This document shows, piece by piece, positions 27,065 through 36,329 of a DNA stretch of 64,000 nt. The position numbers and the translations under genes were made by a program. Within the stretch, counting starts at the first letter, position 1. Each line of letters begins with the position of its first letter. Under the pieces are notes generated by a model. It was not told the origin of the DNA. It did not search any database and worked only from the letters and a program-made list of their open reading frames with translations. Origin of the DNA: Paenibacillus apiarius (GTDB lineage: Bacteria > Bacillota > Bacilli > Paenibacillales > Paenibacillaceae). Location of the stretch: NCBI RefSeq assembly GCF_017052585.1, contig NZ_JAFFHZ010000001.1, positions 5,518,001 through 5,582,000 on the forward strand. The letters are read 5' to 3'.

Positions 27065-28144
27065 ATGACTGAACGCATGCTTGTATTTGTGGGTTCATAT
27101 GCAGATACAACTGATTCCGGGGTATACGTCTATGAATGTAAGGAAGAGACAGGTGTGCTCACGCTGCAGGATCAAGTGTCAGGATTGAAAAATCCGACAT
27201 TTCTAAATGTGAATGTGCCGGCTGCAAAGCTATACTCCATAGCAGAAGGACAGTCGGAAGCGGGACAGAAGACAGGGGATGCCGTATGCTATTCGATCGA
27301 TCCTGTTCAAGCGAAGCTGAAGGAGTTGAACCGCTCGATTGCGGTCGATGCTCCGACTTGTCATATTCAGCGGGATGCGGACGACCGCTACCTTGTCGTG
27401 GCAAGCTATCACGGCGGCAGAGTGGGGCTCGTCGGGCTTCAAGCCGACGGTCTTGTGGGAGATCAGCTGGATATTAAGCAGCATGAAGGCCATGGCTCCC
27501 ATCCGGAGCGGCAAGATCAGCCGCATCCGCACTCGGTGTTCTTTAGTCCGGACAACCGGTATTTGTTCGTGTCGGATCTCGGCATTGATTGCATTCGCGC
27601 CTATAAGATTGATAAGGAGCGCAATGTGCTGCAATGGCACGGAGATACGGAGCTCCAGCCGGGATCCGGCCCGCGTCATTTGGCCTTTCATCCGAACGGC
27701 AGGCTCGTCTATGTTATTAACGAACTGAATTCAACGATTACGTCCTTCCGATATGATGCGGAAGCGGGCCATCTACATACAATTGAAACCGTTCCGACGC
27801 TGCCTTCTGACTTTACGGGGGACAACTCCTGCGCGGAAATTGCGGTCTCAGGGAACGGAATGTATTTGTACGGCTCGAATCGGGGGCATGACAGCATCGT
27901 CGTGTACGCCATTGATTCGGACTCCGGGCGATTAACGCTCGTGGAACATGTGTCCACGGAAGGCAAGCATCCGCGTCATTTCGCCTTGACACCGGGAGGT
28001 CGCTTCCTGATCGCCGCCAATCGCGATACGAACAATATTGCGATCTTCCGGGTTGACGGCGCGACAGGCAAGCTGCAGTATACCGGCAATTCGGTTCAAG
28101 TCTCGAAGCCGGTGTGCGTGAAGCCGGTTATATTTACGGTGTGA
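27065..28144 (+). CDS. lactonase family beta-propeller protein (6-phosphogluconolactonase type)
   Basis: ATG 27065 follows CAAGGAGGAAGAAATAC. The 359-residue product is a seven-bladed propeller typical of YkgB/Pgl lactonases: LVFVGSYADTTDSGVYVYEC at the start, then blade motifs HPHSVFFSPDNRYLFVSDLG, GSGPRHLAFHPNGRLVYVIN and HPRHFALTPGGRFLIAANRD. The conserved His and Arg/Glu clusters of this fold (HPHS, GPRH, HPRHF) are present. The reference activity is hydrolysis of 6-phosphogluconolactone in the pentose phosphate pathway. It is a cytoplasmic single gene of normal length. Confidence 0.87.
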   Translation: MTERMLVFVGSYADTTDSGVYVYECKEETGVLTLQDQVSGLKNPTFLNVNVPAAKLYSIAEGQSEAGQKTGDAVCYSIDPVQAKLKELNRSIAVDAPTCHIQRDADDRYLVVASYHGGRVGLVGLQADGLVGDQLDIKQHEGHGSHPERQDQPHPHSVFFSPDNRYLFVSDLGIDCIRAYKIDKERNVLQWHGDTELQPGSGPRHLAFHPNGRLVYVINELNSTITSFRYDAEAGHLHTIETVPTLPSDFTGDNSCAEIAVSGNGMYLYGSNRGHDSIVVYAIDSDSGRLTLVEHVSTEGKHPRHFALTPGGRFLIAANRDTNNIAIFRVDGATGKLQYTGNSVQVSKPVCVKPVIFTV

Positions 28145-28271
28145 CAGATTCAGTACGTGAACAGAAACAAGAATGGCAGTGGATCCGCATACGACGCTGT
28201 TGCGCCAAATCATTGGGGCGAGATGCGGGGATGACCCGGTTTTAAAGAGAATAGATTTTCAGCTATTTATG

Positions 28272-28299
28272 CGGACACTAATATGTTGTCCGTTTTTTT
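28272..28299 (+). terminator. terminator after the lactonase gene
   Basis: The stem CGGACA/TGTCCG with a nine-base loop is followed by seven T. Confidence 0.6.
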
Positions 28300-28527
28300 A
28301 TTTTGGGAGGAATGCATCTATGCGAGAAACGAAGGGTTGTATCATGCCCGCAACGGTTACGATTTTCATCCGCAAACCAGTTCAGTCCTGTCTTTGCGAA
28401 GGGACAAGGTGAGTCTGAGTCGATACACCCTTCGAGAAATAGGTGTATTCAGGCGGCTCTTTGGTCCGCTCTCCCCATCATTCAGACAGGTGAGAGAAGA
28501 GGGAGGGGGTCCGCTGGAGAGACCTGG

Positions 28528-28727
28528 CGAAGCTCAATTGTGCAGTTATTTTTACGAAAACCCGGCTTTTTCGGCCCCTGAAATGCAAATATGCAGTTCA
28601 AACTGAAGGTTTTACCTTTATTTATATGATTATACGAAATTGAACTGCACTTTTGCAGTTCAGCTCTATGAAAAGCGAGTAATAGAGTCAAGCAAATGCA
28701 TAATTGCAGTTGGAGCGTCTGTTTTAA
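28528..28727 (+). repeat. dispersed ~200-bp intergenic repeat, copy 2
   Basis: It aligns with 8508-8712 in inverted orientation. Shared blocks are TTTTTACGAAAACCCGGCT near the left end, GAAGGTT in the centre, GCGAGT(G/A)ATAG, and ATTGCAGTTGGAGCGT at the right end. Several short palindromes built on TGCAGTT/AACTGCA recur inside (for example AACTGCACTTTTGCAGTT). The two copies differ at roughly a quarter of positions by eye, so the family is old or diverse. Confidence 0.75.
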
Positions 28728-28909
28728 AGCGAAGATGTCTTTCCGCTTTTGATTTGGATCTCAGACATTGCAAAAATATTTTTGATTGGCTGCTATGCTT
28801 CGCGATGCTGAAGTGTTCACTTTTGAAACAAAAACGTATAGTATTAGATTATAGGAAGTATTTTATTATAATTATTCTATGTTGGGAAAGAGACCAGAGG
28901 AGGACTGAT

Positions 28910-30201
28910 TTGACGAACTGGGTTCATGCAGGTGCATTGGAAGAGTTAAAGGAGGAAGGCGCGAAGGTCATTAAAGGCGGAATCGCCGTATTTTACCATG
29001 AGGAGAAAGTATATGCGGTTGATAACCGCTGCCCGCATATGGGGTTCCCGCTCCATATGGGCAGCCTGTGTGACGGCATCCTTACATGTCATTGGCATCA
29101 TGCCCGCTTTGATGTATGCAGTGGAGGGACGTTGGATCCTTGGGCTGACGATGTGTCAACTTATCCAGTCAAGCTGGAAGCGGGAGAAATCTATGTCAAT
29201 CCGAAGCAGGCGAGCAAAGGCGATGCCGAAAGACACTTCCAGCGGCTGCATGAAGGGCTGGAGCAGAATTTGTCGCTGGTCATCGCCAAGTCTGTCGTCG
29301 CCTTGGTTGAAGCAGGCGTCCCCGATGTACAGATCGCCCGCGTCGGATTGGAATATGGAACGACTTACCGGTCGGGCGGATGGGGCTCAGGATTGACTAT
29401 TCTAGCGGCTATGGTCAACATTTTGCCGAAGCTTGATCACTACAACCGCATATTGGCACTCTATCACGGTCTCACCCGCGTAGCTGCCGATTGTTCGGGA
29501 CGGCCGCCCAAATTCCTCATGCAAGCGCTTCCGAACGATGATGTCTCAATTGACAGGCTGACGACTTGGTATCGTCAATGTATTGAAGTTCACGATACGC
29601 AAGGGGCGGAGCGCGAATCAACCGCTTCCATACCCAAAATGATTTTGGAGACTGGATCGCGGTTCTGCATACGTTTACACATGCCCATGCCGTGCATGAA
29701 AGCTTGCTTCGCGGCGCCAACGATCTTGCGATTCGCGCAATATACTATGCAGGAGTCAGTATATATCTCGACCGCTTCCTCAACATTCCAGCCGCATCAC
29801 CGCCGACACCCGAGAAGTACGGCAGCTATGGCTACACGACCGATCTAAACGAGCTGCTGGAGCTAATGGACCAGCGTCAGCGAGTGGCGGAAGCTGCCAA
29901 CTGGGTGGCGCATTACCTCGATCAAGGCGGCGATGCCGAACCGCTATTCAATACGCTGGGCCACTCGTTACTGCGAGAGGATGCAGAGTTCCACTCCTTC
30001 CAGATGATCGAAGCCGCCATCCAAGAATATGATCATTGGTCGAATATATCAGGAACGTTTGCGAATCAGGCAAAGAGAACAATGATACTGGCGACGACCC
30101 GCTATTTGGCCGCACATGCTCCGACCGCCCACGAGCAGTCGCATATTGCGCGCATTGCATGGAGATTGCAGCGCGGAGAGCGGCTGTTCAAAGACGAATA
30201 G
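28910..30201 (+). pseudogene. Rieske [2Fe-2S] domain protein, frameshifted
   Basis: The start is TTG 28910 with AGAGGAGG six bases upstream. Residues 1-95 are a complete Rieske domain: NRCPHMGFPLHMG and ILTCHWHHARFDVCSG supply the CxH and CxxH ligands. About 140 residues of an unassigned helical domain follow. Near 29612-29616 the frame breaks: the first frame goes on into unlike sequence until 29848. The real continuation lies in another frame (DFGDWIAVLHTFTHAHAVHE, and on to QRGERLFKDE at 30201). A single missing base explains it. The intact protein would have about 430 residues. A sequencing error cannot be excluded. Confidence 0.75.
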
Positions 30202-30276
30202 CCCCTTCAAGTCTGAGCCATTTAACATCGTCTAATTTGGGCAATGGGTGGGGAACGCCAACAATAAGTAAATGAA

Positions 30277-30309
30277 AAAGCAGAGCCCGCAAACTCCGGG
30301 CTCTGCTTT
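30277..30309. terminator. terminator shared by the Rieske and EamA genes
   Basis: A 12-base perfect stem AAAGCAGAGCCC/GGGCTCTGCTTT lies between the two convergent units. Confidence 0.75.
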
Positions 30310-30324
30310 GTGCTGGAGAAATGG

Positions 30325-31239
30325 TTACGCGGCGCCGACGTCGACTGTGACTGGCTCTCTGTGCGGAGCCTTGCGATCGTTCACGAGGAATAGCCACACA
30401 CCGAATATAAGAAGCAGGCAAGCTGCCATTTGCAACGGGTTCATGGCTTCACCCAACAGCACCCATGCGAGTATGCTGGCGCCTACCGGTTCACCGAGCA
30501 CCGCCATCGAGATGGAAGTGGCATTCATGTACTTGAGCAGCCAGTTGAACAGCATATGCCCTAACACAGTAGGGATAATCGCCATTGCGCTGAACAGCAC
30601 CCATTCCTGTGCCCCGTATCCGGTCATTGCATAACCTGCACTGAGGTTATACGCGGCAAGACAAGCTCCCGCTACGAGAAATACGGTAAAGTTGTATGCA
30701 TAAGAAGAGACACGTTGCCGCAAGTCTTGACCGAGCAGCATATGCGCGACTACGGCGATGGTGCCCAGTACAGACAACAGGTCTCCATAGAGCGCCTGCC
30801 CGGACATTTTCAAATCTCCCCAACCGATAAGGATGACCCCAAAGAGAGAGACGGCAACTCCGAATATAGCCCGCGTCGTCGTTCGCTGTTTGAATAGCCA
30901 GAAGGAACCGGCCATGACGAGAATCGGCTCCAGCGTCAGCAGAGCCGTGGAGCTGGCTACCGTCGTATGACGCAGCGATTCCATCCAGAGGAGAAAATGC
31001 AGCCCCAGAAAGAAGCCGGACATCATCAACCGGAACCAATCCCTGCGTTGTATCGAGCGCCATTCCGCCCGGTATGACCATACCCACGGGAGCAGAAGAA
31101 GATTGGTCAGCAGCAAGCGGTACATGCCGATAACCGGAGCGGGCGCGGCCGACCATTTGACAAGAATGGCGGAGAACGAGATAGCGATCATGCCGATAAC
31201 TAACAGGGCATATAAGTGCGATGATTTTCGTGATGACAT
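30325..31239 (-). CDS. EamA/DMT family transporter
   Basis: A 304-residue protein with ten hydrophobic helices in two EamA repeats. The first repeat is seen in MIAISFSAILVKWSAAPAPV and LEPILVMAGSFWLFKQRTTT, the second in LSVLGTIAVVAHMLLGQDLR and AVLGEPVGASILAWVLLGEA, the latter with the typical xxEPxxA motif. These exporters or importers of metabolites cannot be assigned a substrate from sequence. GAGGTG lies about ten bases before the ATG. It is a single gene, convergent with the broken Rieske gene. Confidence 0.87.
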   Translation of the reverse strand: MSSRKSSHLYALLVIGMIAISFSAILVKWSAAPAPVIGMYRLLLTNLLLLPWVWSYRAEWRSIQRRDWFRLMMSGFFLGLHFLLWMESLRHTTVASSTALLTLEPILVMAGSFWLFKQRTTTRAIFGVAVSLFGVILIGWGDLKMSGQALYGDLLSVLGTIAVVAHMLLGQDLRQRVSSYAYNFTVFLVAGACLAAYNLSAGYAMTGYGAQEWVLFSAMAIIPTVLGHMLFNWLLKYMNATSISMAVLGEPVGASILAWVLLGEAMNPLQMAACLLLIFGVWLFLVNDRKAPHREPVTVDVGAA

Positions 31240-31431
31240 TTCTGACGGACACCTCGATATGTATAAGAATGGTTCGTAGCACTAAACAAATAGTATATAA
31301 CAATTCCGATGAAGTTGGAATTATAGATTTATGTGAATGTACAGAAGAAGGAGCCCCGTTAATTGAGCACTCCTTCTGTTCGTGATGCAGGTCGGTCCAT
31401 CATTCATGCACCGTCATATATGCGAAGGGAA

Positions 31432-32208
31432 TCACTTCGGCTGCGGCAGCTGATCCAGTGCTATGAATTCATAGCCTTGTTTCCTGGCGCCGTCGATAAT
31501 GCTGCCCAGGGCATCGGCGTTATCCTTCGAAATCGAATGGAGGAGCATTACGGCGCCGGGATGAAGCTGACTCATTACCTTATCGTACGCGTAACGCGCG
31601 CCCTTCTGCGCATTCACATCCCAATCCTTGTAGGCCAGAGACCAGAATACATTCGTATAACCCATGTCGCGCGTCAATGCCAACGTTCGCTCGCTGAAGA
31701 TGCCGCGGGGCGGGCGAAGGTAGGGCATTTGCTTCTGACCTGTGACTTGCTCGACTTCAACTTTTACCTTGTCCAGCTCTTCCTTCAATTGAGCGTTGGA
31801 AATTCGTGTCATATCGGGATGACTCCATGAATGGTTGCCGATGATATGTCCCTCGGCGGCCATTCGTTTCAGAAGCTCTGGTTGGCTCTTCACGTAGTGT
31901 CCCGTCACGAAAAAAGCCGCAGGCACTTTTTTGTCCTTTAATGTGTTCAGAATCTGCTCCGTCAATCCGTTTTCATAGCCGTTGTCGAACGTGAGATATA
32001 GCACCTTTTTACCGGTATCGCCTAAAAATATCGCACCGTACTTATCGATAATAGGTTTGAAGCCTTCCTGATCAATCGAAGGAAGCTGGCCGTTCTGGCT
32101 TCGTTTAAATCCGAAATGATAAGCATGGTTCTCATAGGCATACGCCGAAAAGCCGACTGTCATCGCCAACATGACGACGAGCAGGGACGAGATAACATAT
32201 CGTTTCAT
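31432..32208 (-). CDS. pdaA: polysaccharide deacetylase PdaA (spore cortex muramic-delta-lactam synthesis)
   Basis: The 258-residue product has a signal peptide (SSLLVVMLAMTVGFSAYA) and a NodB-type CE4 domain. Motif 1 is LYLTFDNGYENGLT, with Asn in place of the second Asp, which is characteristic of PdaA. Motif 2 is GNHSWSHPDM (zinc His pair), motif 3 is YLRPPRGIFS, and later VMLLHSISKDNADAL completes the site. PdaA deacetylates muramic acid after amidase action, a step needed for cortex lysis at germination. The length equals B. subtilis PdaA (about 260). AAGGAG precedes the ATG. It sits alone. Confidence 0.92.
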   Translation of the reverse strand: MKRYVISSLLVVMLAMTVGFSAYAYENHAYHFGFKRSQNGQLPSIDQEGFKPIIDKYGAIFLGDTGKKVLYLTFDNGYENGLTEQILNTLKDKKVPAAFFVTGHYVKSQPELLKRMAAEGHIIGNHSWSHPDMTRISNAQLKEELDKVKVEVEQVTGQKQMPYLRPPRGIFSERTLALTRDMGYTNVFWSLAYKDWDVNAQKGARYAYDKVMSQLHPGAVMLLHSISKDNADALGSIIDGARKQGYEFIALDQLPQPK

Positions 32209-32573
32209 TTGGTTGTAGCTCCTTACTTCAATCGTTTTTTATTCTATCGTTTACTATTTCTTGTTTGCTCCATTTTATACGAGGCCGGCATAACATCCGT
32301 CACCAAGCGACGCCTCGCTGCTGCTGAACAACCAACAAGATAAAAGTATGCCGATCCGAATAAAATGCCGAGAACGATGATTGGATCAAGGTAGTGTTGA
32401 AACCCTAAAATCACGGTCGGCCATTTGTTTAAATGCCTGATGCACAAAGACATCGCCCAATCATACAATGGTGAAGATACGAGAAGATGGCTGATATCCG
32501 GCCGACAACTGCAAATGCAGTGCGTCGGGAAAAGGTTCATAAAAGCTGTCCTGCCGTGAAAGGGGTTATTACG
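32209..32573. other. intergenic region, 365 bases, between pdaA and the fusion gene
   Basis: It carries the two divergent promoter regions. On the minus strand, around 32320-32420, a frame reads HYLDPIIVLGILFGSAYFYL, which looks like a membrane helix and might be a remnant of a membrane-protein gene. There is no proper start or continuation. Confidence 0.3.
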
Positions 32574-35033
32574 ATGGAATTACACTTGTCACTCGGGAGT
32601 GCCGGACCCGAGGTGCTGGAATCTGAACAAATGCTTAGCCGATTAGGGTATTATGTGGAAGTGAATGGTGAATACGACAGGTATACCCAGCGGGCCGTAA
32701 TGAAGTTTCAGATGGAGCGCAGCATACCGTCAACCGGGATTATCGACAATGGAACGTTCGAGCATTTGCGATACGCTGTAGCCGAATATAATTCCCGAAT
32801 CGGCCAGCCTCTGTCATTTGTTCCAAGAGCCATTGTTCCGACTGCCCCCCAGGAGCCGCCAACTGCGCATCAACCTGCTCCGGAGTGGAGCAGCCAGCCT
32901 GAAGCGCATCAACCCGCTCCGGAGTGGAGCAGCCAGCCTGAAGCGCATCAACCCGCTCCGGAGTGGAGCAGCCAGCCTGAAGCGCATCAACCCGCTCCCG
33001 AATGGAGCAGCCAGCCTGAAGCGCATCAGCCCGCTCCCGAATGGAGCAGCCAACCGGTTGCCCATCCACCTTATCGGGAGATCAACATTGCTGCTCTCGT
33101 GCAAGAAGGGGCAATCAGCGGAACCATCGCAAGAACGGACTATTACAATTTTTGCATCATTGCGGGCAAGGAGTATGTCTTGAAAGCAGCAGCGCTGCAT
33201 GATTCCTTGACAAGGCAGTCCAGCAGCTTCAATCTGTTCATATGCTGCATGGATCCGACCGCATTTTCCATGTTAGCGAAAATGAACTTGAAAAACGCCG
33301 TTCTCATTAAAGTGGAGGTCCTCGAAGACGATCGCCTCCGTTATGCCAAAAGCGATCGGAAGATGAATGAATATTGCTGGACGCTGAAAGCTCCTCTGAT
33401 CGAGTTTTGTCTGACCCATTTCGGAATCGATTCAGTGATATACTGCGACGGGGATATTTACTTTTTCTCGGATCCGAAGCCCATTTTCGACGAGTGGGGA
33501 AACCATTCCGTATTTATGTGCCGGCAAAGGGATGTCGAGTGGGTAGAACAATTGTATGGAAGATACCAAGCCGGCATTATCGGGTTCAAAAATGATAATT
33601 ACGGGCTCGAAAGTCTGAGATGGTGGAAAGAAAGATGTCTGGAGTGGTGCTACCACAGGGCGGAGGGCGGAAAATTCGGAGACCAGAAGTATTTGGATGA
33701 TGTGCCCAACTATTTTCCAAACATTAAAATATCGGATAATTTGGGAGTCAACGCGGCTCCATGGAATTGCGTATATAACAATGATTTCAGAATTTACCGG
33801 CAAAACAATGAGTTGTATATTGAAAATAACAAGCTTGTCGCCTATCATTTTGCCTGCATAAGCATCTATAACGAGAATGAATTCGATCTATGGTCGATTG
33901 GTGAAATTACGATCGGAAAAGTCATTAAAAATGAAATTTATGTGCCGTATCTCGATAAAATAAGGGAGATCATCGCATCTGTCAAAGCGAATGACGGTTA
34001 TGCGTTAAGTCAAGCTTTCATTCAGGAGGATCCGGCAAAAGCAAAAACGTATTATAAATATTCCGCATTCCGAAGAAGGATGGATCAGTGGGATCAATTC
34101 TTTAACTTCGCAACAGTCGTCAATCAGGATAGCCTGATTAAAGGATTGGCGCTGAATCGTTCACTGAAAAACAAAATCGAAAATTTTCATCATTGGATTT
34201 GCTGCATGGATGATCTCAGTTATCACGTATTAAGCAGAATGAATCTGGGAAATGCAACCTTAATCCCGATGAAGGAAATTGAAAATGAAGAACTGCTAAG
34301 AGTAAAAAGTTCGCGTAATCTAAACGAATACAAGTGGACTCTAAAAGCGCCATTATGTCTTACTGTTTTAGAGCGTTTTAAGGAGATTGACCACATTATC
34401 TGTTGCGACCCGGATGTATATTTCTTCGCCGATCCGAAGCCGATATTAGACGAATGGTGGAAGTATTCCATCTTCTTATGCAAGCAAAGAGGCAATTATG
34501 AGCATGAACAGGTACAGGGATTGTTCCAAAGCAGTCTCGTTGGATTCAAGCGCGAAGAGAACAGCGTTACGATTTTGAAGTGGTGGAAGGATAAATGCAT
34601 CGAAAAGTGCGGCGAGAATTACGATGCGCATGATCAAACGTACAGGGATCAAAGATATTTGGAATATATACCGCACATTTTCCAAAACATTAAATTAATT
34701 GAGCATAAAGGAATAAATGCGGCTCCTTGGAATGTCATACTGAACAATCACTACTCTGTCGGCGTACAAGACAATAAAGTATTTATTGGCGACAGCGAGC
34801 TTGTGTCCTATCATTTCGGAAATATGCTTATCTACAATCACGACGAATACGATTTGTGGAGTTCAGCGCCGGCCTCATTCGATTATTCGATTATCAGCCA
34901 TATTTACGCGCCATATTTCAATACTGTAAAAGAAGTGCTCAGCTCCATACAGCACACGACGGGAACGGATATGTCACTGCTTTGCGAACACGCCTCCAGC
35001 AAGAATTCTGCCATAAATTACTTTAAATATTGA
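32574..35033 (+). CDS. peptidoglycan-binding domain, repeat linker and two tandem glycosyltransferase-like domains (819 aa)
   Basis: ATG 32574 follows GAAAGGGG; the frame extends 29 codons further without a ribosome binding site. Residues 1-80 form a PG_binding_1 domain (LSLGSAGPEVLESEQMLSRL, then RYTQRAVMKFQMER). Residues 98-162 are five 13-residue repeats, AHQPAPEWSSQPE. Residues 185-480 and 505-800 are two related GT-A-like domains. Each has an N-terminal strand (YNFCIIAGKEYVLKA; FFNFATVVNQDSLI), a DxD motif after ICC (VIYCDGDIYFFSDPKP; IICCDPDVYFFADPKP), a shared NEYxWTLKAPL segment and a GINAAPWN or GVNAAPWN segment. There is no signal peptide. It is probably a spore or cell-envelope sugar transferase; this is inference. 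Confidence 0.8.
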   Translation: MELHLSLGSAGPEVLESEQMLSRLGYYVEVNGEYDRYTQRAVMKFQMERSIPSTGIIDNGTFEHLRYAVAEYNSRIGQPLSFVPRAIVPTAPQEPPTAHQPAPEWSSQPEAHQPAPEWSSQPEAHQPAPEWSSQPEAHQPAPEWSSQPEAHQPAPEWSSQPVAHPPYREINIAALVQEGAISGTIARTDYYNFCIIAGKEYVLKAAALHDSLTRQSSSFNLFICCMDPTAFSMLAKMNLKNAVLIKVEVLEDDRLRYAKSDRKMNEYCWTLKAPLIEFCLTHFGIDSVIYCDGDIYFFSDPKPIFDEWGNHSVFMCRQRDVEWVEQLYGRYQAGIIGFKNDNYGLESLRWWKERCLEWCYHRAEGGKFGDQKYLDDVPNYFPNIKISDNLGVNAAPWNCVYNNDFRIYRQNNELYIENNKLVAYHFACISIYNENEFDLWSIGEITIGKVIKNEIYVPYLDKIREIIASVKANDGYALSQAFIQEDPAKAKTYYKYSAFRRRMDQWDQFFNFATVVNQDSLIKGLALNRSLKNKIENFHHWICCMDDLSYHVLSRMNLGNATLIPMKEIENEELLRVKSSRNLNEYKWTLKAPLCLTVLERFKEIDHIICCDPDVYFFADPKPILDEWWKYSIFLCKQRGNYEHEQVQGLFQSSLVGFKREENSVTILKWWKDKCIEKCGENYDAHDQTYRDQRYLEYIPHIFQNIKLIEHKGINAAPWNVILNNHYSVGVQDNKVFIGDSELVSYHFGNMLIYNHDEYDLWSSAPASFDYSIISHIYAPYFNTVKEVLSSIQHTTGTDMSLLCEHASSKNSAINYFKY
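32865..33059 (+). repeat. five tandem 39-bp coding repeats
   Basis: Units start at 32865, 32904, 32943, 32982 and 33021, each encoding AHQPAPEWSSQPE (the last ends QPV). The three middle units are nearly identical in DNA, suggesting recent expansion by slippage. They form a Pro/Gln-rich flexible linker between the peptidoglycan-binding and transferase parts. Confidence 0.95.
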
Positions 35034-35058
35034 TGGTTTCTCATAATAGGGACTGATC

Positions 35059-35087
35059 AAGGCAGCAGGGAACTGCTGCCTTTTTTT
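35059..35087 (+). terminator. terminator after the glycosyltransferase fusion gene
   Basis: The perfect stem AAGGCAGCAG/CTGCTGCCTT has a four-base loop and is followed by seven T. Confidence 0.9.
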
Positions 35088-35223
35088 GTCTGCGAGAGAG
35101 CATATGAAATAGGCGATTCAGATGCTATAATGTCTCTGAGAGCTGAGACTAAGATGAGTGCCTTCGAAAAAGCAGTTATTGTGCATGCTGATATCGATAA
35201 CTCTATTGAAAAGGTGATGACAG

Positions 35224-36258
35224 ATGAAAACAATGAATTACATATTGGCAGGCTATGCAGGAGACAGCATCCTTCCTCAAGTTACGCCAGTTGACGCGGC
35301 AAGATTGACCCATTTAAACGTAGCCTTCGGTCATGTGAAAAATGACAAAATTACGATCGGCCATTTGCAAAATCTCGCTTCCTTACCCAAGCTGAAGGAA
35401 TACAATCCCGAGCTGCAAATCCTGTTGTCTGTTGGGGGCTGGAGCGCCGGCGGTTTCTCGGAAGCCGCTTCAACGGCGGAAGGACGCCGCCAATTCGCAG
35501 AATCGGCTGTTGAAATACTGCGCGCGCATCCATTTGACGGCATTGATCTGGATTGGGAATATCCATGCTATTCAGAAGCGGGAATCAAGTCCAGTCCTGA
35601 CGACAAGACTAACTTTACGCTGCTTCTGAAGGAGTTGAGAGAGGAGATCGACCGGCAGGGACAAGCTGACGGACGTCATTACCTGCTCACGATTGCAGCG
35701 GGTGCCGATCAATATTATGTGGATGGAACGGAAATGGATAAGGTTCAACAATATTTGGACTTCATCCAACTGATGACGTATGATATGCGCGGCGGATTCC
35801 AGACGCTCACGGGTCATCATACGAATCTGTTCACGTCCACGGGAGACTTGTTCCGAATCAGTGTAGATGCATCTGTTCGTCTCTTCACGAAGGCAGGAGT
35901 TCCACGTGAGAAGATTGTTATCGGCGCCGCCTTCTATTCGAGAATGTGGAAGGATGTGCCGAAGGAGAATGATGGCTACCTGCAAATGACTCCAGCCTCA
36001 GGCGGCTACGGTCCTGACTATTCGGCACTCGCGGCGGAGTACATCAACCGCAACGGCTTTATCCGTTATTGGGATGACGAAGCGAAGGCTCCTTATTTAT
36101 ACGACGGCAGCACCTTTATAACCTATGATGACGAACAATCTTTGACGTGCAAATGTGAATACATCAAAGAGCATCACATCGCAGGCATTATGTTCTGGGA
36201 GTATAGCTGTGACAGAACCGGGAATCTCCTAAGCGCATTGTACACAGGACTCAAATAG
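35224..36258 (+). CDS. GH18 family glycoside hydrolase (chitinase-like), no signal peptide
   Basis: AAGGTGATGACAG precedes the ATG. The 344-residue product is a GH18 barrel: NYILAGYAGDSILPQ at strand 1, LQILLSVGGWSAGGFSE (SxGG motif), catalytic FDGIDLDWEYPCYSEAG near residue 105 (DxxDxDxE complete), FIQLMTYDMRGGF, and GIMFWEYSCDRTGNLL at the end. Family members cleave chitin or other GlcNAc polymers, including cortex peptidoglycan. No signal peptide or wall-binding module is present. It is therefore intracellular, or it reaches the spore without secretion, as do YaaH/YdhD-type spore GH18 enzymes. It lies next to the peptidoglycan-binding fusion gene. Confidence 0.9.
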   Translation: MKTMNYILAGYAGDSILPQVTPVDAARLTHLNVAFGHVKNDKITIGHLQNLASLPKLKEYNPELQILLSVGGWSAGGFSEAASTAEGRRQFAESAVEILRAHPFDGIDLDWEYPCYSEAGIKSSPDDKTNFTLLLKELREEIDRQGQADGRHYLLTIAAGADQYYVDGTEMDKVQQYLDFIQLMTYDMRGGFQTLTGHHTNLFTSTGDLFRISVDASVRLFTKAGVPREKIVIGAAFYSRMWKDVPKENDGYLQMTPASGGYGPDYSALAAEYINRNGFIRYWDDEAKAPYLYDGSTFITYDDEQSLTCKCEYIKEHHIAGIMFWEYSCDRTGNLLSALYTGLK

Positions 36259-36329
36259 CAATATATGGTTTTGGCAAGGCCGTTGGCTGCAGAGTCGCAG
36301 TTGACGGTCTTTTTGTTGTGCGATTCTTA

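Larger units (their letters stand above)
28145..28909. other. intergenic region, 765 bases: terminator, repeat copy, leader
   Basis: It contains the terminator near 28272, an unassigned 230-base stretch (28300-28527) with no convincing frame, the second copy of the dispersed repeat (28528-28727), and an AT-rich leader for the Rieske gene. Confidence 0.6.

Noticed and set aside
32740-33200. Arg/Ala/Leu-rich frames on the minus strand and possible CRISPR-like 39-bp repeats
   Set aside because: The repeats are in-frame codons of a large gene, without spacers; the antisense frames are their shadows.
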